Source: Frateuria_A sp051900415
GTDB lineage: Bacteria; Pseudomonadota; Gammaproteobacteria; Xanthomonadales; Rhodanobacteraceae
NCBI RefSeq assembly: GCF_051900415.1
Contig: NZ_JBHZGL010000007.1
Span: 62,001 to 126,000, forward strand
Length of the DNA: 64,000 nucleotides
Reading direction: 5' to 3'
Shown here: positions 19,378 through 28,067 of the stretch, in pieces
How the letters are laid out: every line of letters begins with the position of its first letter
Numbering within the stretch: position 1 is the stretch's first letter
Notes under the pieces: generated by a model
What the model saw: only the letters and a program-made list of their open reading frames with translations
The model's database searches: none
Told to the model about the DNA's origin: nothing
Program-made: the position numbers and the translations under genes

Positions 19378-21387
19378 TCAGCCGATGGTGCGCTTGACTG
19401 CGTCCACCACGTTGGTGACGGTGAACCCGAAGTGCTCGAACAGCTGTGGCGCGGGCGCCGAGGCGCCGAAGCCGGTCATGCCGATGACTTCGCCGTCCAG
19501 GCCCACGTACTTGCGCCAGTAGTCGGCCGTGCCCGCTTCCACCGCCACGCGTGCGCGGCACCACGACGGCAGGATGCCCTCGCGATATTCCGCCGGCTGC
19601 TCGTCGAACACCTCGGTGCAGGGCATCGACACCACGCGCACCGGCACGCCCTGCTGGCCCAGCGTGCGCGCCGCTTCCATGGCCAGCTCCACCTCCGAGC
19701 CGGTGGCGATGATGATCGCCTTGAACTTGGTGTCGGCCGGATCGGAAAGCACGTACGCGCCGCGCGCGATGTCGGCGACCTGTTGCTCGCTGCGCTGCTG
19801 GTGCTTGAGGTTCTGGCGCGAGAACACCAGGCAGGCCGGGTTGCCCTTGCGCTCGATCGCGGCCTTCCAGGACACGGCCGACTCGACGGCATCGCACGGG
19901 CGCCACACCTGATTGTTCGGGATGTAGCGCAGGCTGGCCAGGTGTTCGACCGGCTGGTGGGTCGGACCGTCCTCGCCCAGGCCGATCGAGTCGTGGGTGT
20001 AGACGTGGATGGCGTGCGCCGGGATCAGCGCGCTCATGCGCACGGCGTTGCGCGCGTAGTCGGAGAACACCAGGAAGGTGGCGTCGTAGGGAATGAAGCC
20101 GCCGTGCAGCGCCAGGCCGTTGGCGATCGCAGTCATGCCGAACTCGCGCACGCCGTAGTAGACGTAGTTGCCCTGGCCTTCGCTGCTGTTGCCGTTGCCG
20201 GCGTCCTTGCTTCCCTTCCACTTGGTGAGGTTGGAGCCGGCCAGGTCCGCGGAGCCGCCGATCAGTTCCGGCAGCAACGGACCGAAGGCGTCCAGCGCCA
20301 TCTGCGAGGCCTTGCGCGAGGCCACTTCCGGGCCCTCGGCCTGCATCTTCGCGATGTAGGCCTGCGCCTTGTCGGCCCAGTCGGCCGGCAGCTCGCCCGC
20401 GAGGCGGCGCTTGAACTCGGCAGCCAGCTCCGGATGCGCCTTGGCGTAGGCGTCGAGCGTGGCGTTCCACTCCTGCTCACGCTTGGCACCGGCCGCCTTG
20501 GCGTCCCAGCCGGCGTAGATCTCGGAGGGAATTTCGAATGGCGGGTAGCTCCAGCCGAGCTGCTCCCGCGCGGCGGCGATCTCGTCCTTGCCCAGCGGAG
20601 CGCCGTGGCTTTCTTCCTTGCCCTGCTTGTGCGGCGCGCCGAAGCCGATGATGGTCCTGGCGCAGATCAGCGTGGGCTTGCCGCTCTGCGCGGTCGCCTG
20701 CGTGATTGCGCGCTTGATCGCCTCGGCATCATGGCCGTCGACGCCGCGGATCACGTTCCAGCCGTAGGCCTCGAAGCGCTTGGCGGTGTCGTCGGTGAAC
20801 CAGCCATGCACCTCGCCATCGATGGAGATGCCGTTGTCATCGTAGATCGCGACCAGCTTGCCAAGGCCCCAGGTGCCGGCCAGCGAGCAGGCCTCGTGCG
20901 AGATGCCTTCCATCAGGCAGCCGTCGCCCAGGAACACGTAGGTGTGATGGTCGACCACGGTGTGGTCGGGACGGTTGAAGTGCGCGGCCAGCACCTTCTC
21001 CGCGAGCGCGAAGCCCACGGCGTTGGCCAGGCCTTGGCCGAGCGGGCCCGTGGTGGTTTCCACGCCGGGCGTGTGGCCGTATTCGGGATGGCCGGCGGTC
21101 TTCGAATGCAGCTGGCGGAAGCGCTTGAGCTCGGCCATCGGCAGGTCGTAGCCAGCCAGATGCAGGAGCGCGTACTGCAGCATGGAGCCGTGGCCGTTGG
21201 AGAGCACGAAGCGGTCGCGGTTGGGCCACTTCGGATCGGCCGGATTGTGCTTGAGGAAATCGTTCCACAGCACTTCGGCGATGTCGGCCATCCCCATGGG
21301 CATGCCCGGGTGGCCGGACTTGGCCGCCTCGACGGCGTCCATGGCGAGGGCGCGCACGGCGTTGGCGAGTTCGCGGCGGGTGGTCAT
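19378..21387 (-). CDS. tkt: transketolase
   Basis: A 669-aa thiamine-diphosphate enzyme moving two-carbon units in the pentose phosphate pathway. The start at 21387 gives MTTRRELANAVRALAMDAVE. The TPP-binding motif GDGCLMEGISHEACSLAGTW lies near residue 150. The pyrimidine domain has the EFGMTAIANGLALHGG region with the catalytic Glu, and the C-terminal domain ends with FGFTVTNVVDAVKRTIG. Histidines expected at the active site (SGHPGMPMG, GPLGQGLAN) are present. It lies among pgk, fba, pyk and gap, forming a loose central-carbon neighbourhood. It is convergent with the Gph-like gene. Confidence 0.95.
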   Translation of the reverse strand: MTTRRELANAVRALAMDAVEAAKSGHPGMPMGMADIAEVLWNDFLKHNPADPKWPNRDRFVLSNGHGSMLQYALLHLAGYDLPMAELKRFRQLHSKTAGHPEYGHTPGVETTTGPLGQGLANAVGFALAEKVLAAHFNRPDHTVVDHHTYVFLGDGCLMEGISHEACSLAGTWGLGKLVAIYDDNGISIDGEVHGWFTDDTAKRFEAYGWNVIRGVDGHDAEAIKRAITQATAQSGKPTLICARTIIGFGAPHKQGKEESHGAPLGKDEIAAAREQLGWSYPPFEIPSEIYAGWDAKAAGAKREQEWNATLDAYAKAHPELAAEFKRRLAGELPADWADKAQAYIAKMQAEGPEVASRKASQMALDAFGPLLPELIGGSADLAGSNLTKWKGSKDAGNGNSSEGQGNYVYYGVREFGMTAIANGLALHGGFIPYDATFLVFSDYARNAVRMSALIPAHAIHVYTHDSIGLGEDGPTHQPVEHLASLRYIPNNQVWRPCDAVESAVSWKAAIERKGNPACLVFSRQNLKHQQRSEQQVADIARGAYVLSDPADTKFKAIIIATGSEVELAMEAARTLGQQGVPVRVVSMPCTEVFDEQPAEYREGILPSWCRARVAVEAGTADYWRKYVGLDGEVIGMTGFGASAPAPQLFEHFGFTVTNVVDAVKRTIG

Positions 21388-21808
21388 CGGTCGGATCTCC
21401 GGGCAAGCGGCAAAGCGCCAATTGTCGCCGATCGGGGGTATGGCTGTCGCGTTGCCGCGCACAGGCCCTTGCCGCGGCGATTAATTTCGCCTTAACCGGA
21501 ACGCACGCGATAACGCGGATCTTCAGGTAGCGCCCGTTCCAATGGTCCTGCGCAAAGTTCGTGCGCCACGCCTGGAGGCCGGGACTGCTTTTCGAACACC
21601 TTCCTCTACTTCTAGAAGCGGGAGAAGGACGTCCAGGCGTCCATACGACTTGGACCGTGGAACTTAACCGCAAATTACCGGGTTTCTCATGCGCATTGAA
21701 TCTTTCGCGCACCGGCCGCATCCAAGGAACCGTGTGTCGCCATCCCCTTTATCTGGCGCACGCAAGCGATCGATCCCCGCGATCGCCACAACAACAGGAG
21801 AATCTCCC
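21388..21808. other. 421-bp divergent intergenic region (tkt / outer-membrane protein)
   Basis: No gene or known element is recognised. The stretch is locally A/T-richer (for example TTAATTTCGCCTTAACC near 21480 and AACTTAACCGCAAATTACCG near 21661) than the flanking genes. It ends with ACAGGAG, the ribosome site of the outer-membrane gene. It presumably holds the two divergent promoters and a long 5' leader, but no -10/-35 pair stands out. Confidence 0.4.
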
Positions 21809-22402
21809 ATGAAAAAGACGCTGCTTGCCCTTGCCTTTGCTTCCGCTGGCCTGCTGGCCGTTCCCGCCGCGTTCGCGCAGAGTGCGCCGACCCACAACGA
21901 CGGCTGGTTCGTCAACGGCAACGTGGGCCGCACCACGATCAACAACGGCCCGTACGACGACCACGACACCGGTTACGCGATCGGCGGCGGCTACCGCTGG
22001 GCGATCACCCCGTCCGTGGCGCTGGGCGCCGAGGTGGGCTACAACGACCTGGGCAACATCCACGTCAAGAACATCTTCAACAGCAATGACGTGATCGAGC
22101 AGGGCCGCTCGCAGCTGCACGGCTGGACCGCCGGCGTGAACGGCCATTTCAACCTGGCGCCGAACTGGTACGTCAGCGCACGCACGGGCCTGTACAGCTG
22201 GAAGGGCCACGGCCTGTCCAATGACGTGAACCCCGTCCGCAAGAGCCTGGACGACACCAGCTGGTACGCCGGCGCGGGCGTGGGCTATGACTTCAGCAAC
22301 AACGCCAGCATCGGCCTGAACTACGATCACTACGATGCATCGAAGAACAACGTCGATCTCGATACCAACATGGTATCGGTCAGCGCCGAGTACCGGTTCT
22401 GA
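21809..22402 (+). CDS. outer-membrane beta-barrel protein (OmpX/Ail/OmpW-like)
   Basis: A 197-aa exported protein with a clear signal peptide (MKKTLLALAFASAGLLAVPA, cleavage after AFA). It shows repeated amphipathic beta strands of alternating hydrophobic residues: GWFVNGNVGRTTI, YAIGGGYRW, SVALGAEVGYNDLG, WYVSARTGLYSW and WYAGAGVGYDF. The terminal Phe in SVSAEYRF is the BAM recognition signal. It most resembles eight-stranded porin-family barrels; function is unknown. An ACAGGAG precedes the ATG and a strong terminator follows, so it is monocistronic and possibly well expressed. Confidence 0.85.
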   Translation: MKKTLLALAFASAGLLAVPAAFAQSAPTHNDGWFVNGNVGRTTINNGPYDDHDTGYAIGGGYRWAITPSVALGAEVGYNDLGNIHVKNIFNSNDVIEQGRSQLHGWTAGVNGHFNLAPNWYVSARTGLYSWKGHGLSNDVNPVRKSLDDTSWYAGAGVGYDFSNNASIGLNYDHYDASKNNVDLDTNMVSVSAEYRF

Positions 22403-22434
22403 TCCGCGGGCGCACGGACGCGCCGTCATTGAAA

Positions 22435-22464
22435 AGAAGGGCGCCCTCGGGCGCCCTTCTTTTT
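22435..22464 (+). terminator. rho-independent terminator of the outer-membrane protein gene
   Basis: A 12-bp stem, AGAAGGGCGCCC with GGGCGCCCTTCT, around a TCG loop and followed by TTTT. It begins 32 bp past the stop. Confidence 0.9.
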
Positions 22465-22535
22465 GGCCAGCCCCTTCGGAGCGGGAGCAAGTTTCGCAAG
22501 CACACAGACCGGCCGCTGCCTCCTGCTCAGCCCCC

Positions 22536-22686
22536 GAGCGCCGGCAGGTGATCGGAAGCCCGCGGCAGGCGAGCCCAGTCGCGGGGAGGCTGCGCAAGAA
22601 CGACAAGCAAGGCAGCGCTCCCGCAGACAGCCCCACGAGCCCCGGCCCCTCACCCCAGCCCTCTCCCCGGAGGGGCGAGGGAGCAG
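22536..22686. repeat. composite dispersed repeat, partial copy
   Basis: The section from CGAGCGCCGGCAGG through GGCGAGCCCAGTCGCGG and ACGACAAGCAAGGCAGCGCT to a CTCACCCC/CTCTCCCC element matches the right half of the long repeats at 16.4 and 31.6 kb. The left half with the hairpin is missing here. It fills most of the 337-bp convergent gap 22403-22739, which holds no gene. Confidence 0.75.
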
Positions 22687-22689
22687 AGC

Positions 22690-22719
22690 AAAAAAAGGGC
22701 GCCTTGCGGCGCCCTCTTT
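22690..22719 (-). terminator. rho-independent terminator of fba
   Basis: On the minus strand, AGGGCGCC and GGCGCCCT pair around GCAA and are followed by seven Ts (the A-run at 22690-22696 on the plus strand). It lies 21 bp after the fba stop. Confidence 0.88.
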
Positions 22720-22739
22720 CACAAACCCGGCCTGGAAAC

Positions 22740-23744
22740 TCAGCCGTTCCACTGCCCCAGCGCCGCCAGGCCATTCTCCTTGGCACGCGCGGCGACCGTC
22801 TTCTGCGCCTCGGCGTAATTGGCCTTCATGTCCTTGGACCACAGCTTGAGCGCCGCCTGCTGCATGGCGCGACCATAGGAGAACGACAGCGGCCACGGAT
22901 GCGGGCCGATGTGGTTCATGGCGTTCAGGTGCGCGGTCGACTGCTCGTCGGTCTGGCCACCGGAGAGGAACACGATGCCCGGCAGCGAGGCCGGCACCGT
23001 GCTCTTGAGCACGCGCACGGTCGCCTCGGCCACTTCCTCGACTTCGGCCTGCTCCTCGCAACCCTTGCCGGGGATGACCATGCTGACCTTCAGGATGGTG
23101 CCCTCGAGCATCACGTTCTGCTCGTACAGCGCGTTGAACAGGCTGCGCAGCACCGCCTCGTGCACTTCGTAGCTGACCTCGATCGAGTGGTCGCCGTCCA
23201 TGATCACTTCCGGCTCGACCATCGGCACCAGGCCGGCTTCCTGGCACAGCGCCGCATAGCGGGCGAGCGCGTGAACGTTCGCTTCGATCGCGGTCGAGCT
23301 GGGGTTGTCGTCGGAGATGTTGATCACCGCGCGCCACTTGGCGAACTGCGCGCCCAGCTTGACGTACTCGGCCAGGCGGTCACGCAGGCCATCCAGGCCC
23401 TCGGTGACCACGTCGCCCGGGAAGCCGGCCAGCGGCACCGGACCCTTGTCGACCTTGATGCCCGGGATGATGCCGTTCTTCTTCATCACCTCGGTGAAGG
23501 GCACGCCATCCTTGGTCTTCTGGCGGATCGTCTCGTCGAACAGGATCGCGCCGGAGATGTGCTCGGAAAGGCCCGGCGCGGTGAGCAGCAGCTCACGGTA
23601 GGCGCGGCGGTTCTCTTCGGTGTTCTCGATGCCGACCGCCTCAAAGCGCTTCTTGATCGTGTTGGTCGACTCGTCGATGGCGATGATGCCCTTCCCGGGC
23701 GCGACCATCGCCTGGGCGATGCTTTCGAGATCTTCGATGCTCAT
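22740..23744 (-). CDS. fba: fructose-bisphosphate aldolase, class I
   Basis: A 334-aa Schiff-base aldolase of the eukaryote-like class I type, also found in Xanthomonadales. It cleaves fructose-1,6-bisphosphate to two trioses. Visible marks are GKGIIAIDESTNTIKKRF near the N-terminus, PMVEPEVIMDGDH, the Schiff-base lysine K219 in LEGTILKVSM, and the phosphate loop FLSGGQTDEQ. Start 23744 gives MSIEDLESIAQAM. It does not look like the zinc-dependent class II enzyme. A perfect terminator follows. The position next to pyk, tkt and gap fits glycolysis/gluconeogenesis. Confidence 0.95.
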   Translation of the reverse strand: MSIEDLESIAQAMVAPGKGIIAIDESTNTIKKRFEAVGIENTEENRRAYRELLLTAPGLSEHISGAILFDETIRQKTKDGVPFTEVMKKNGIIPGIKVDKGPVPLAGFPGDVVTEGLDGLRDRLAEYVKLGAQFAKWRAVINISDDNPSSTAIEANVHALARYAALCQEAGLVPMVEPEVIMDGDHSIEVSYEVHEAVLRSLFNALYEQNVMLEGTILKVSMVIPGKGCEEQAEVEEVAEATVRVLKSTVPASLPGIVFLSGGQTDEQSTAHLNAMNHIGPHPWPLSFSYGRAMQQAALKLWSKDMKANYAEAQKTVAARAKENGLAALGQWNG

Positions 23745-23871
23745 GAAACGACTCCGTGCAGACGGGGCGGGGTCACCGCAATGGATTTGGCCGCCCCGGA
23801 CGGGACGGCAGTTCAAAGAACCGCCGATTATAACGACTTGGTGTCAACGCCGTGGTGACGGCGCGGCAAGA

Positions 23872-24303
23872 CTAGTTTGTGTAGCCGGGCAACTGGCACG
23901 GAGCCATGACCTGCTTCTGGCCGGCGGCGTCGGAAGGCGCGTTGAACGGCACCACGTAGTAGGTATCCACCGGATCATGGTTCTGGTTGGACAGCGACGG
24001 GCCGTAGCGGAAGTTGGAGACCGCGCTCATGGCGATCTGGCCGAAGTCGCCCTTGGGCACCACTTTCTCGACCTTGAGGTTACGCGGCACACCGTCGGAA
24101 CCGATCATGTAGCTCACCGCGGCGCAGCCGGGCTGGTTGACGTTGCGTGCGCTGTTGGGCACGTCGACGGCAACGTTCTGGTTCAAGAGGATCCAGTAGT
24201 CGTACAGGTGCTGCGGATCGACCCGGTGCTGCGACTGCGCCGCGGCCGGCAGGCCGGCGGCCAGCAGCGTCGCGAAGAGGAGACGGCGGACGGTCGGGTT
24301 CAT
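23872..24303 (-). CDS. secreted protein with TonB C-terminal-like domain
   Basis: A 143-aa exported protein. It has a signal peptide of about 22 residues (MNPTVRRLLFATLLAAGLPA, then AAA). The mature part is a single domain resembling the TonB C-terminal fold: a strand VSYMIGSDGVPRNLKVEKVV, then a helix FGQIAMSAVSNFRYGPS. It lacks the transmembrane anchor and Pro-rich spacer of a true TonB, so it cannot be the energy transducer itself. Two cysteines in the mature part could form a disulphide. AGGAGG lies 7 bases before the ATG. Function unknown. Confidence 0.78.
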   Translation of the reverse strand: MNPTVRRLLFATLLAAGLPAAAQSQHRVDPQHLYDYWILLNQNVAVDVPNSARNVNQPGCAAVSYMIGSDGVPRNLKVEKVVPKGDFGQIAMSAVSNFRYGPSLSNQNHDPVDTYYVVPFNAPSDAAGQKQVMAPCQLPGYTN

Positions 24304-24359
24304 GGCAACCTCCTGGCGTGGGGCTGGCCAGTGTAGCGCCGCAGGGCATGGCCGCGGCG

Positions 24360-24519
24360 TTGGCGCCCTCTCCCTTCCGGGGGAGAGGCCTGGGGCGAGG
24401 GGCGGCTGTTGCGGGAAACTGGCGGCGCGCGGGGCTTTTGGAAGGCTGTTGGCAAGGCTGATGAGCTGCCCCGCGAGCCCGGCCCCTCACCTCGATCCTC
24501 TTTTCGGAGGGGACAGGAG
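24360..24519. repeat. two degenerate CTCACCCC/CTCTCCCC elements
   Basis: Two divergent copies of the GC-rich intergenic element, at about 24360-24405 (CTCTCCCTTCCGGGGGAGAG) and about 24475-24519 (CCCGGCCCCTCACCTCGATC). They occupy the 230-bp gap between the TonB-like gene and pyk. No gene is seen here. Confidence 0.6.
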
Positions 24520-24533
24520 GCGAAGAACCGTGC

Positions 24534-26006
24534 TTAAAGGTCCCGCAGGCTCTCGACGATGCCCTCGGCGCCAACCAGCAACAGCTTGAGCGTGTTGGTG
24601 CCGCCACCGGCGCCGACGCGGTCGCCCTGGGTCAGCACCACGCGGTCGCCCTCGGCGAGCTTGCCCTGGGCGAACAGCTGGCGCACCGCCTCGCGTGCGT
24701 TGGCCGCCGAGCTCTGGCTGACCTCGGTGAAGGCGACCGGCTGCACGTCGCGCAGCAGCAGCATGCGCCGGCGCGCGTCGGCGGACGGCGAGAGCGCATA
24801 GATCGGCACCGCACTGCGATAGCGCGAAAGCCATTGCGCAGTAGCGCCGGACTCGGTCAGCGCGATCAATGCGCGCACGCCGAGCTGGCCCGCCAGCACC
24901 ATCGCGGCCAGCGCGATCGCCTGGTCGGCGCGATCGAGCCGGTGCACCGCGGTGGAGAGGTCTTCCTTCGGCTCGAACTGGCGCTCGGCGCCCAGGCAGA
25001 TACGGCGCATGGCGGCCACCGCCACGTCCGGATGCGCACCGGCGGCGGTCTCCTGCGAAAGCATCACCGCATCGGTACCGTCGATCACCGCATTGGCGAC
25101 GTCGAGCACCTCGGCGCGGGTCGGGATCGGCGCGGTGACCATCGACTGCAGCATCTGCGTGGCGGTGATCACCGCGCGGTTGCGGGCGACCGCTTCGCGG
25201 ATGATCTTCTTCTGCAGGCCGGGCAATTCGGCATCGCCGATTTCCACGCCCAGATCGCCGCGCGCCACCATCACGGCATCGGAGGCATCGATGATCTCGC
25301 CCAGCACGGGAATGGCGTCGGCGCGCTCGATCTTGGCGACCAGCGCGCCCTGGCCGTCGGCCTCACGCAGCAGACGGCGGGCCTGTTCCATGTCGGCGGC
25401 CGAACGCACGAACGAGACAGCAAGGAAATCGGCGCCGATTTCGGCGGCCAGCTGGATATCCGCGCGGTCCTTGTCCGACAGCGCGGACACGGAGAGGCCG
25501 CCCCCCTGCCGGTTGAGGCCCTTGCGGTCGGACAGCTTGCCGCCGATCAGCACCTCGCAGCGCACCTGCGCGCCTTCGACCGCGACCACGCGCAGCGCGA
25601 CCAGGCCGTCGTCCAGCAGCAGCACGTCGCCGGCGGCCACGTCCTGCGGAAGCTGGTGGTAGCTGACGCCGACGCGGGTGCTGTCGCCAGCCGGGGCGTC
25701 GGGCGCGCAGTCGAGCACGAACGGATCGCCCGGGTGCAGCTCGATCGGGCCGTGCGCGAATTTCTCGATGCGAATCTTGGGACCCTGCAAGTCGGCCAGG
25801 ATGCCCACTTCGCGTCCGGCCGCCTGCGCCGCCTCGCGTACCGCCATGGCGCGCGCGCGGTGGTCCTGCGGCTGGCCATGCGAGAGGTTGAGGCGGACCA
25901 CGTCCACGCCCTCGGCGATCAGCCGCGCGAGCATGCCCGGCGCGTCGGTGGCGGGACCTAAGGTGGCGACGATCTTGGTGCGGCGCAGGTGGTTTTCGGC
26001 GTTCAT
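24534..26006 (-). CDS. pyk: pyruvate kinase
   Basis: A 490-aa enzyme making pyruvate and ATP from phosphoenolpyruvate. Start 26006 gives MNAENHLRRTKIVATLGPAT, the family N-terminus. The A domain holds VRLNLSHGQ, LADLQGPKIRIEKF, the catalytic lysine in VAKIERADAI, and the metal-binding MVARGDLGVEIG. The B domain lies at about 70-170. The C domain ends with GDRVGAGGGTNTLKLLLVG. Allosteric control cannot be judged from sequence. It lies on the minus strand between the TonB-like protein and the S1/P1 nuclease. Confidence 0.95.
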   Translation of the reverse strand: MNAENHLRRTKIVATLGPATDAPGMLARLIAEGVDVVRLNLSHGQPQDHRARAMAVREAAQAAGREVGILADLQGPKIRIEKFAHGPIELHPGDPFVLDCAPDAPAGDSTRVGVSYHQLPQDVAAGDVLLLDDGLVALRVVAVEGAQVRCEVLIGGKLSDRKGLNRQGGGLSVSALSDKDRADIQLAAEIGADFLAVSFVRSAADMEQARRLLREADGQGALVAKIERADAIPVLGEIIDASDAVMVARGDLGVEIGDAELPGLQKKIIREAVARNRAVITATQMLQSMVTAPIPTRAEVLDVANAVIDGTDAVMLSQETAAGAHPDVAVAAMRRICLGAERQFEPKEDLSTAVHRLDRADQAIALAAMVLAGQLGVRALIALTESGATAQWLSRYRSAVPIYALSPSADARRRMLLLRDVQPVAFTEVSQSSAANAREAVRQLFAQGKLAEGDRVVLTQGDRVGAGGGTNTLKLLLVGAEGIVESLRDL

Positions 26007-26127
26007 GCCGGCGAGGCTAGCAGATGCCGGCGAGAGGGCGGCCCGGGTGCAATCGTATGCAGTGTGACGGGACACCCATCCCGGCCCTGGCCTTGCGCCC
26101 CGCCCTATCCGGAAAAAGGCGAGGCAC

Positions 26128-26925
26128 TCACCCCAGCGTGCGATTGAGCAACTGGGCCAGCCGCCGCCCCGCCTGGCGCAGGCGCTTCTCGGCCAGCGGC
26201 AGCTCGGCCTCCAGGTAGGAGGCGCCAACCGTATGGCCGTCCGGATAGAGGTCGCGTGTCAGACGACAGGATTCCTCCGCCCAGGCCACGAACGGCGTGG
26301 CGCGGTCGGGCGGCAATGCGACCATCGGGCGCGCATCGAGCCGTTGGGCGTAGTGCTGCCAGTCCAGCCCGCGCGTGCGCAGCATCCCCGAGTCCCACAC
26401 GCGGTGGAGGTTGCTGCCCTTGCCCTGGAACTGCACCTGGTAGGTGTTGCCGCCCTTGTCGGGGCGGTAGCCGGCGTGCAGTGGCTGGTGCACGTCGCCG
26501 ACGAAGTGCACGACGAACTTCAGCGCCTCGCGGCGGGCCGCATCGCTCTGGTTGCGGTCGCCCAGCACGGCCACGTAGTGCTCGAGGCCTGCGACGACGC
26601 AGCGCCCCTGCCGGCAGTCGCGCGGAGGCTGGTAATCGCAATCGCGATTGGCAAAGTTGATGTAGTGCATCCCGCGCGTGGCCTTCCACAGCGCCTGCTG
26701 CGCGGAATCGTCCTGGACGTCGTCGGCCCAGGTGGCCACGTCGGCCAGCCGGCGGGTGTGCTCGGGAGCCAGCAGCCGCTCGACCTGCGCCTCGGCGGCG
26801 GGGCTCAGGTGGCGCTGGGCGAGTTCGGCCACGATGCGATGGCCGTCCGGCCCCCAGGCGTGGGCATTGGGAACCAGCAGAACACAGGCGAGCAGGAAAA
26901 CGGCGGTACGGCGCAGGGCGATCAT
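26128..26925 (-). CDS. S1/P1-type zinc nuclease, secreted
   Basis: A 265-aa exported nuclease of the S1/P1 (phospholipase C-like) fold, which cleaves single-stranded RNA/DNA. The signal peptide ends AHA at residue 23, so the mature N-terminus is Trp24. This is expected because the alpha-amino group and carbonyl of that Trp bind zinc in the family. Further ligands are visible in GHRIVAELA, ATWADDV, VHFVGDVHQPLHAGY and GNTYQVQF plus NLHRVWD. It is probably periplasmic or secreted and may scavenge nucleotides. Its start is at 26925. It has no obvious operon partner. Confidence 0.88.
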   Translation of the reverse strand: MIALRRTAVFLLACVLLVPNAHAWGPDGHRIVAELAQRHLSPAAEAQVERLLAPEHTRRLADVATWADDVQDDSAQQALWKATRGMHYINFANRDCDYQPPRDCRQGRCVVAGLEHYVAVLGDRNQSDAARREALKFVVHFVGDVHQPLHAGYRPDKGGNTYQVQFQGKGSNLHRVWDSGMLRTRGLDWQHYAQRLDARPMVALPPDRATPFVAWAEESCRLTRDLYPDGHTVGASYLEAELPLAEKRLRQAGRRLAQLLNRTLG

Positions 26926-26972
26926 CGACGGCGAGTGCAGACTTGGCGGGCGGGCGAGTGTGCCACAGCGTC

Positions 26973-27836
26973 TTAGTCGCGCGATTGCAACGGCAGCTTG
27001 AAGTAGCGCTGGCCGTTGGCTTCGGGCAATGGCAGTCGACCACCGCGGATGTTCACCTGCAGCGCTGGCCATAGCAGCCGCGGCGGAGGCAATCCGGCGT
27101 CGCGTTGCTGGCGCATGGCGACGAAGCTGGCCTCGTCCACGCCCTCGCGGATGTGCTTGTTGGACTGGCGCTGCTCGGCCATCGGCACTTCCGCCCGCAC
27201 CGCCTCGCCCGCCGGTGGGTAGTCGTGCGCCAGGAACATGCGCGTCGCGGGCAGGCCGTAGATCCGCCACACCGATCGGAACAACGCGTGCGCATCGCCA
27301 CCGGGGAAATCGCAGCGCGCCGAACCGGCGGCCGGCGAGAACAGCGTGTCGCCGACGAATACCGCATCGCCGATCAGATAGCTCACGCTGTCGGCGGTAT
27401 GGCCGGGCGTGGCGATCACGCGGATCGCCAGCTCGCCCAGTGGCAGTTCGTCGCCATCGTGCAGCAGCCGGTCGAAGGCGCTGCCGTCCAGATGCGGTTC
27501 GTCGGCGGCCAGGCCCAGGCGCTGGCGGAAAGTTTCCTGCACCTGCGTAATGCCGGCACCGATCGCCGTGTGCGCTCCAGTGCGCTCTTTCAGCCACGCG
27601 GCGGCGGAAAGGTGGTCAGCGTGGGCGTGGGTTTCGAGGATCCAGCGCACCTGCGCGCCGGCGCGTGCGGCCGCGTCGAGGATGGCCGCTGCGCTGGCAT
27701 GGCCGACCTCCCCACTGGCCGCATCGAAGTCCAGTGCCGCGTCGATGATCGCCGCGTGGCCCGTGGCCGGGTCGCACAGCAGGTAGCTCCAGGTGGAGGT
27801 GGCCGCGTGGAAGAAGGGGGTGATCTGTGCCTGCAT
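26973..27836 (-). CDS. MBL-fold hydrolase (ETHE1/persulfide dioxygenase-like)
   Basis: A 287-aa metallo-beta-lactamase-fold protein. The metal motif is THAHADH (H70, H72, D74, H75), with a further His in VIATPGHTADSVSYL, an Asp in VFVGDTLFSPAAG, and a late His in MFLAHDYPP. The layout matches the glyoxalase II / ETHE1 / SdoA branch, many of which oxidise glutathione persulfide, though a glyoxalase-like activity cannot be excluded. The start at 27836 is preferred over an ATG further upstream because it opens directly with QITPFFHAATSTWSYLL. It is divergent from gap. Confidence 0.82.
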   Translation of the reverse strand: MQAQITPFFHAATSTWSYLLCDPATGHAAIIDAALDFDAASGEVGHASAAAILDAAARAGAQVRWILETHAHADHLSAAAWLKERTGAHTAIGAGITQVQETFRQRLGLAADEPHLDGSAFDRLLHDGDELPLGELAIRVIATPGHTADSVSYLIGDAVFVGDTLFSPAAGSARCDFPGGDAHALFRSVWRIYGLPATRMFLAHDYPPAGEAVRAEVPMAEQRQSNKHIREGVDEASFVAMRQQRDAGLPPPRLLWPALQVNIRGGRLPLPEANGQRYFKLPLQSRD

Positions 27837-28001
27837 GGCGGCGCTCCGTTGGAATCGGTGCTCGTTGGGAAGTATGGCGTGCATGGCTTGCACAAGCAGC
27901 CGCGACACAGCGGCCATGTCGATAGCTGCCCAGACAGGCAGGTGCCGCGCGAAGCGGGCCGGGCGGTATACGGTCCCGTGACCGCATTCGGCGCTAAAAT
28001 G

Positions 28002-28026
28002 GACGTTTCAGGTGACCCGAAACGTC
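28002..28026. promoter_or_regulatory. perfect inverted repeat ahead of gap, possible operator
   Basis: GACGTTTC and GAAACGTC flank a 9-base spacer, 41 bp before the gap start. A GCTAAAAT (27991-27998) just upstream could be the -10 box, which would place the repeat over the transcription start. It could be a repressor operator or a 5'-UTR stem. No regulator is assigned. Confidence 0.5.
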
Positions 28027-28067
28027 GCCGCTCCACCGCTTCACTGAACCCAAGAGGATGCTTGCCC

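Noticed and set aside
28010..28018. GGTGAC near gap as an Fnr half-site
   Set aside because: There is no second half-site at the right spacing; the surrounding palindrome is a different motif.
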